A stretch of 64,000 nt of DNA, taken from assembly GCF_014199325.1 (NCBI RefSeq), contig NZ_JACIJJ010000001.1, positions 1,116,001-1,180,000 on the forward strand, written 5' to 3'. Both the position numbers and the translations under genes were made by a program. Position 1 is the first letter of the stretch. Each line of letters starts with the position of its first letter. The notes under the pieces are model-generated. The model was not told where the DNA came from. It saw only the letters and a program-made list of their open reading frames with translations, and ran no database searches. This stretch comes from Sphingomonas yantingensis. Lineage in GTDB: Bacteria; Pseudomonadota; Alphaproteobacteria; Sphingomonadales; Sphingomonadaceae. This document shows positions 61,104 through 64,000 of the stretch, piece by piece.

Positions 61104-62012
61104 TCACCGCCGCAGCGGCGTTGCGTCGTTCAGCGCGTTGCGGATCGTCGTCGCCGCGACGCCCGCCTGGCCCATCGCGTTGGAAACCTGGTCGAGGCCG
61201 AGCACCACGTCGCCCGCCGCGAACAGGCCAGGGACGGTGGTGCGCATATGATCGTCGACGGTCAGGCAGCCTTCGCCGGTCGCCGCCGCCCCCGCCGCGA
61301 CGGCGAGGTCCGAGCGGATCGTCGAACCTAGCGCGGGATAGACGCTGTCGAACGCCACCCGTCCCTCGGCGGTGTCGAGCACCAGCCGGTTGCCGTCGAT
61401 CGTGTAGTCGCCGCAAGGCCCCTCGACGAGCACGACGCCAGCATCGTCCAGTGCCGCGCGGCAGGCGTCGTCGAGATCGTGAACCCCCGGCGCGATCAGC
61501 GTCACGTCGCGCGTATAGCCGCGCAGGAACAGCGCCTCGCGCATCCCGTGGTCCCCGGTACCGATCACGCCGACGCGCTTGTCCGTCACTTCATACCCGT
61601 CGCAGATCGGGCAATAGCGAAGCTGCCCGCCCGCCAGCGCCGCGTCGTGGAGCGCGTGGTCCATCCCCTCCGGCCGGTGATTGATGACGCCTGTCGCGAG
61701 CAGGACGGTTCGCGCCTCCCAATTGCGGTCACCACAGGATATGCGAAAACAGCCGTCCAGCGGCTCGATCTCGGTCACGCGGCATTCCTCGCGCGTCACG
61801 CCGAACTCGGCCGCCTGGTCGCGCATCCGGCGGAGCAGTTCGGGGCCGGGAATGCCGCCGGGATAGCCCGCATGGTTGTGCGTCCGCGGGATCATCGCGG
61901 CGCGGCTCGACCCGCAATCGAACATGCGGACCTTGAGGTGGAAGCGCGCGAGATAGATCGCGGCGGTCAGGCCGGCGGGGCCGGCGCCGACGATGATGCA
62001 ATCTTCGATCAC
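61104..62012 (-). CDS. Thioredoxin-reductase-like FAD/NAD(P) oxidoreductase
   Basis: A 302-residue two-domain flavoprotein. FAD loop [20 protein letters not shown], the redox CPIC motif in [13 protein letters not shown](P) loop [17 protein letters not shown], and [20 protein letters not shown] at the end. It probably moves electrons to a disulfide partner; the partner is not in view. GTG at 62012 is chosen because GGAGGAAAGGCAA precedes it; an ATG at 62039 would leave only nine bases to trmD. Divergent from trmD by 36 bases. Confidence 0.87.
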   Translation of the reverse strand: MIEDCIIVGAGPAGLTAAIYLARFHLKVRMFDCGSSRAAMIPRTHNHAGYPGGIPGPELLRRMRDQAAEFGVTREECRVTEIEPLDGCFRISCGDRNWEARTVLLATGVINHRPEGMDHALHDAALAGGQLRYCPICDGYEVTDKRVGVIGTGDHGMREALFLRGYTRDVTLIAPGVHDLDDACRAALDDAGVVLVEGPCGDYTIDGNRLVLDTAEGRVAFDSVYPALGSTIRSDLAVAAGAAATGEGCLTVDDHMRTTVPGLFAAGDVVLGLDQVSNAMGQAGVAATTIRNALNDATPLRR

Positions 62013-62048
62013 TTGCCTTTCCTCCCGCGTGCAGGCCAAGGAGCCCCC

Positions 62049-62786
62049 ATGGTCTTCGCCGCCACTGCCTTAACGCTTTACCCCGAGATGTTTCCCGGCC
62101 CGCTCGGCCTTTCGCTGGCGGGCAGGGGCCTGCGCGAGGGGCGGTGGCGCCTCGAGACCGTGCAGATTCGCGACTTCGCGACCGACAAGCATCGCAGCGT
62201 GGACGACACGCCCGCGGGCGGCGGCGCGGGGATGGTACTGCGCGCCGACGTACTGGCGGCGGCCTGCGACAGCGTCGGCTATGACCGGCCGATGCTGGCG
62301 ATGAGCCCGCGGGGCAAGCCGTTGACGCAGGCGCGGGTGCGCGAGCTTGCCGCGGGGCCGGGCGTTTCGATCCTGTGCGGCCGGTTCGAGGGGTTCGACG
62401 AGCGCCTGTTCGAGGGGCGCCCGATCGAGCCGGTGTCGATCGGCGACTATGTCCTGTCCGGCGGCGAGATGGCGGCGCTCACCGTGCTCGACGCTTGCGT
62501 TCGGCTGCTTCCCGGCGTAATGGGCGCCGCTTCGAGCGGAGACGAGGAAAGCTTCGAAAGCGGCCTCCTCGAATACCCTCAATTCACCCGACCCGTCGAA
62601 TGGGAAGGGCGCACGATCCCCGAAGTGCTGCGATCGGGGGATCATGCGCGGATCGCGGCCTGGCGACGTCAGATGGCCGAGACCGATACACGGCTAAGGA
62701 GGCCCGACCTTTGGGAGCGCCACACCGGCGTTCGGGTCAGCCTCCCTCTGGCGCGCAGCGATGAAGATTGGGACGACAAGAAATGA
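62049..62786 (+). CDS. trmD: tRNA (guanine37-N1)-methyltransferase
   Basis: A 245-residue SPOUT methyltransferase that makes m1G37 and prevents +1 frameshifting. Motifs: [20 protein letters not shown] with [18 protein letters not shown], and the trefoil-knot [20 protein letters not shown]. The ATG at 62049 is the family start. Its stop overlaps rplS (ATGA). In most bacteria rpsP and rimM precede it; here they do not. Confidence 0.96.
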   Translation: MVFAATALTLYPEMFPGPLGLSLAGRGLREGRWRLETVQIRDFATDKHRSVDDTPAGGGAGMVLRADVLAAACDSVGYDRPMLAMSPRGKPLTQARVRELAAGPGVSILCGRFEGFDERLFEGRPIEPVSIGDYVLSGGEMAALTVLDACVRLLPGVMGAASSGDEESFESGLLEYPQFTRPVEWEGRTIPEVLRSGDHARIAAWRRQMAETDTRLRRPDLWERHTGVRVSLPLARSDEDWDDKK

Positions 62787-63169
62787 ACCTGATCCAGCAG
62801 ATCGAAGCTGAACAGATCGCCAAGTTCCTGGCCGACAAGAAGATCCCCGAGTTCCGTCCGGGCGATACGCTGAAGGTCGGCGTGAAGGTGATCGAGGGCG
62901 AGCGTCGCCGTGTCCAGAACTACGAGGGCGTGTGCATCGCGCGCTCGAACAAGGGCATGGGCAGCAACTTCACCGTCCGCAAGATTTCGTTCGGCGAGGG
63001 CGTCGAGCGCGTCTTCCCGCTCTATTCGCCGACGATCGATTCGATCGAGGTCGTTCGCCGCGGCGTCGTGCGTCGTGCGAAGCTCTATTATCTGCGTGGC
63101 CGCACCGGCAAGTCGGCGCGTATCGCCGAGCGCCGCGACCCGCGCCCGAGCGAGGTTGCCGCCAAGTAA
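62783..63169 (+). CDS. rplS: 50S ribosomal protein L19
   Basis: A 128-residue ribosomal protein: [60 protein letters not shown] and [20 protein letters not shown] are all standard L19 segments. The start at 62783 overlaps trmD by four bases. A strong terminator follows at 63194. Confidence 0.97.
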   Translation: MNLIQQIEAEQIAKFLADKKIPEFRPGDTLKVGVKVIEGERRRVQNYEGVCIARSNKGMGSNFTVRKISFGEGVERVFPLYSPTIDSIEVVRRGVVRRAKLYYLRGRTGKSARIAERRDPRPSEVAAK

Positions 63170-63193
63170 GGCATTGCGGTATCGCACGATTTC

Positions 63194-63227
63194 GGGGCGC
63201 GGCGGGGACACCTGCCGCGCCCCTTTT
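63194..63227 (+). terminator. Intrinsic terminator of trmD-rplS
   Basis: A 10-bp perfect stem GGGGCGCGGC/GCCGCGCCCC with a ten-base loop, followed by TTTT, 24 bases after the rplS stop. Confidence 0.9.
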
Positions 63228-63349
63228 CGTGTCGGGCAGGGTCGATCGTACGGAAGCGAGCATTTATTTCGCCCGCGCGCGTCCGGCGTGCATCCGCACG
63301 CGGGGGCTGTTGCGAAACTTACATGCGTTAGTTTAGCGATTGTGAGTAG

Positions 63350-64000
63350 ATGTACCGCAGCACCGACCGTACCGATCGCAGCGACACCGCTGCCCATGCC
63401 AATCTTTTCCTGGCCGCGCTGCCGCGGGACGATGCGAGGGCAGTCGCGGCGGTGGCGATCCGCGTCACCTTCGCCAACGCCGAGCCGGTGGTGCCGGAGG
63501 CGCATGGCCCCTCACTCTGGCTGCCCGAGACGGCGGTGCTTTCCTTCGGCGAGCGGATCGGCGCCGAACTGGTCGAATGCGGGATGGTCGGGCGCGAGGG
63601 CGTGCTCGGCTGGGAGCCTGCGACCGGCGTCGCGCCGTCGAGCGCGATCGGCGTCCTGATCCGCGGCACCGCGCTGTCGATCCCTGGCGAGCGCGTCCAG
63701 GCGCTGTGTGCCGAGCGCCCGGCGCTCGCCGCCGCGCTGCTGCGCTATCGCGAGACGGTGATCGCCCAGATGCGCTCGACCATCGCCGGGCGCCTGCATT
63801 GCCGGCCGGAGGCGCGGCTGGCGCGGTGGCTATGCATGCTGCACGACCGGGTGGAGGGCGACACGCTCGATATCACCCATCTGCGCCTGGCCGAGTTCCT
63901 TGCCTCGCGCCGGGCGGGCGTGACCGACAGCCTTCATCTGCTGGAGGGCGAGCGCGTCGTACGTTGCACCCGCGGCAAGATCGTGGTGCGCGATCGCGCC
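63350..64000 (+). CDS. Crp/Fnr-family transcriptional regulator (cut by window edge)
   Basis: The frame from ATG 63350 is open to the last base (217 codons) and lacks a stop. The N-terminal two-thirds resemble a degenerate cyclic-nucleotide-binding domain without the usual PGExxGE phosphate loop. The C-terminal part has LARWLCMLHDRVEGDTLDIT, LRLAEFLASRRAGVTDSLHL and RVVRCTRGKIVVRDRA, the winged-helix of Crp/Fnr proteins common in sphingomonads. No Fnr-type N-terminal cysteine cluster. Ligand unknown. Confidence 0.78.
   Translation, partial: MYRSTDRTDRSDTAAHANLFLAALPRDDARAVAAVAIRVTFANAEPVVPEAHGPSLWLPETAVLSFGERIGAELVECGMVGREGVLGWEPATGVAPSSAIGVLIRGTALSIPGERVQALCAERPALAAALLRYRETVIAQMRSTIAGRLHCRPEARLARWLCMLHDRVEGDTLDITHLRLAEFLASRRAGVTDSLHLLEGERVVRCTRGKIVVRDRA

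Noticed and set aside
62013..62039. ATG at 62039 as start of the flavoprotein gene
   Set aside because: It has no good ribosome site and leaves nine bases to trmD; the GTG at 62012 has GGAGGAAAGG and matches the family N-terminus.
1..64000. Search for tRNA, rRNA, transposase, integrase or prophage genes
   Set aside because: Nothing with the required structure or motifs was seen by eye in either strand; a dedicated RNA-gene or profile search could still find a short one.

Overview
The window is about 70% GC, densely packed and almost entirely coding, with short overlapping genes (ATGA, GTGA, TGATG junctions). Gene content and order (TonB receptors, Weimberg-type xylose genes closely resembling those of Caulobacter, ETF-ubiquinone oxidoreductase, sphingomonad-style hairpin repeats) point to a chromosomal segment of an alphaproteobacterium, most likely Sphingomonadaceae (Sphingomonas or a close relative). 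I see no rRNA, tRNA, CRISPR array, phage or insertion sequence.

Region 1 (1-9000) is a beta-oxidation island: a cut-off tesB-type thioesterase, two adjacent and apparently complementary acyl-CoA dehydrogenases, an amidase, a fused enoyl-CoA hydratase/3-hydroxyacyl-CoA dehydrogenase and a serine hydrolase, all on the minus strand, divergent from an acyl-CoA synthetase. Region 2 (9200-15700) holds an AI-2E-type permease, a dipeptidyl-peptidase-like S9 peptidase, an overlapping HerA/DUF87-like ATPase and a eukaryote/archaea-type ProRS. Region 3 (15700-38600) is mostly housekeeping: a frameshifted DUF892 gene, glpD, RNase R, an L,D-transpeptidase, moaB, a soluble lytic transglycosylase, a UDG-like protein, ETF-QO, a TPR protein, ispE, a crotonase, an N-formylglutamate amidohydrolase, nnr, an RlmD-like methyltransferase, truA-fmt divergent from recR-def, and rmuC.

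Region 4 (38600-43100) has a META-domain lipoprotein and a DUF2946/TonB-receptor/PepSY module, probably for metal uptake. Region 5 (43100-57700) is the most coherent system: a glucuronoxylan and xylose utilisation locus. It has a GH3 glycosidase, ManD, a GH67 alpha-glucuronidase, the Weimberg enzymes XylA, XylX, XylB and XylC, a sugar porter, a LacI-family regulator and an SGNH esterase. Five upstream regions carry copies of one 14-bp LacI-type palindrome (TGnnAnCGnTnnCA), which lets the regulon be read directly from sequence. The xylonate dehydratase XylD is absent from the window.

Region 6 (57700-61000) is a copper-resistance set (small Cys-rich exported protein, CopA, CopB) with a repeated C-x2-EHAAMGHC motif. 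Region 7 (61100-64000) has a thioredoxin-reductase-like flavoprotein divergent from trmD-rplS, a strong terminator and a cut-off Crp/Fnr regulator.

Two genome-scale signals cross the regions: inverted pairs of REP-like hairpins (NCCCNGC-GAAN-GCNGGGN) at five intergenic sites, and a second palindrome (TTnACGnnnnCGTnAA) at the promoters of the beta-oxidation island and of ETF-QO, suggesting common control of fatty-acid oxidation and its electron outlet.
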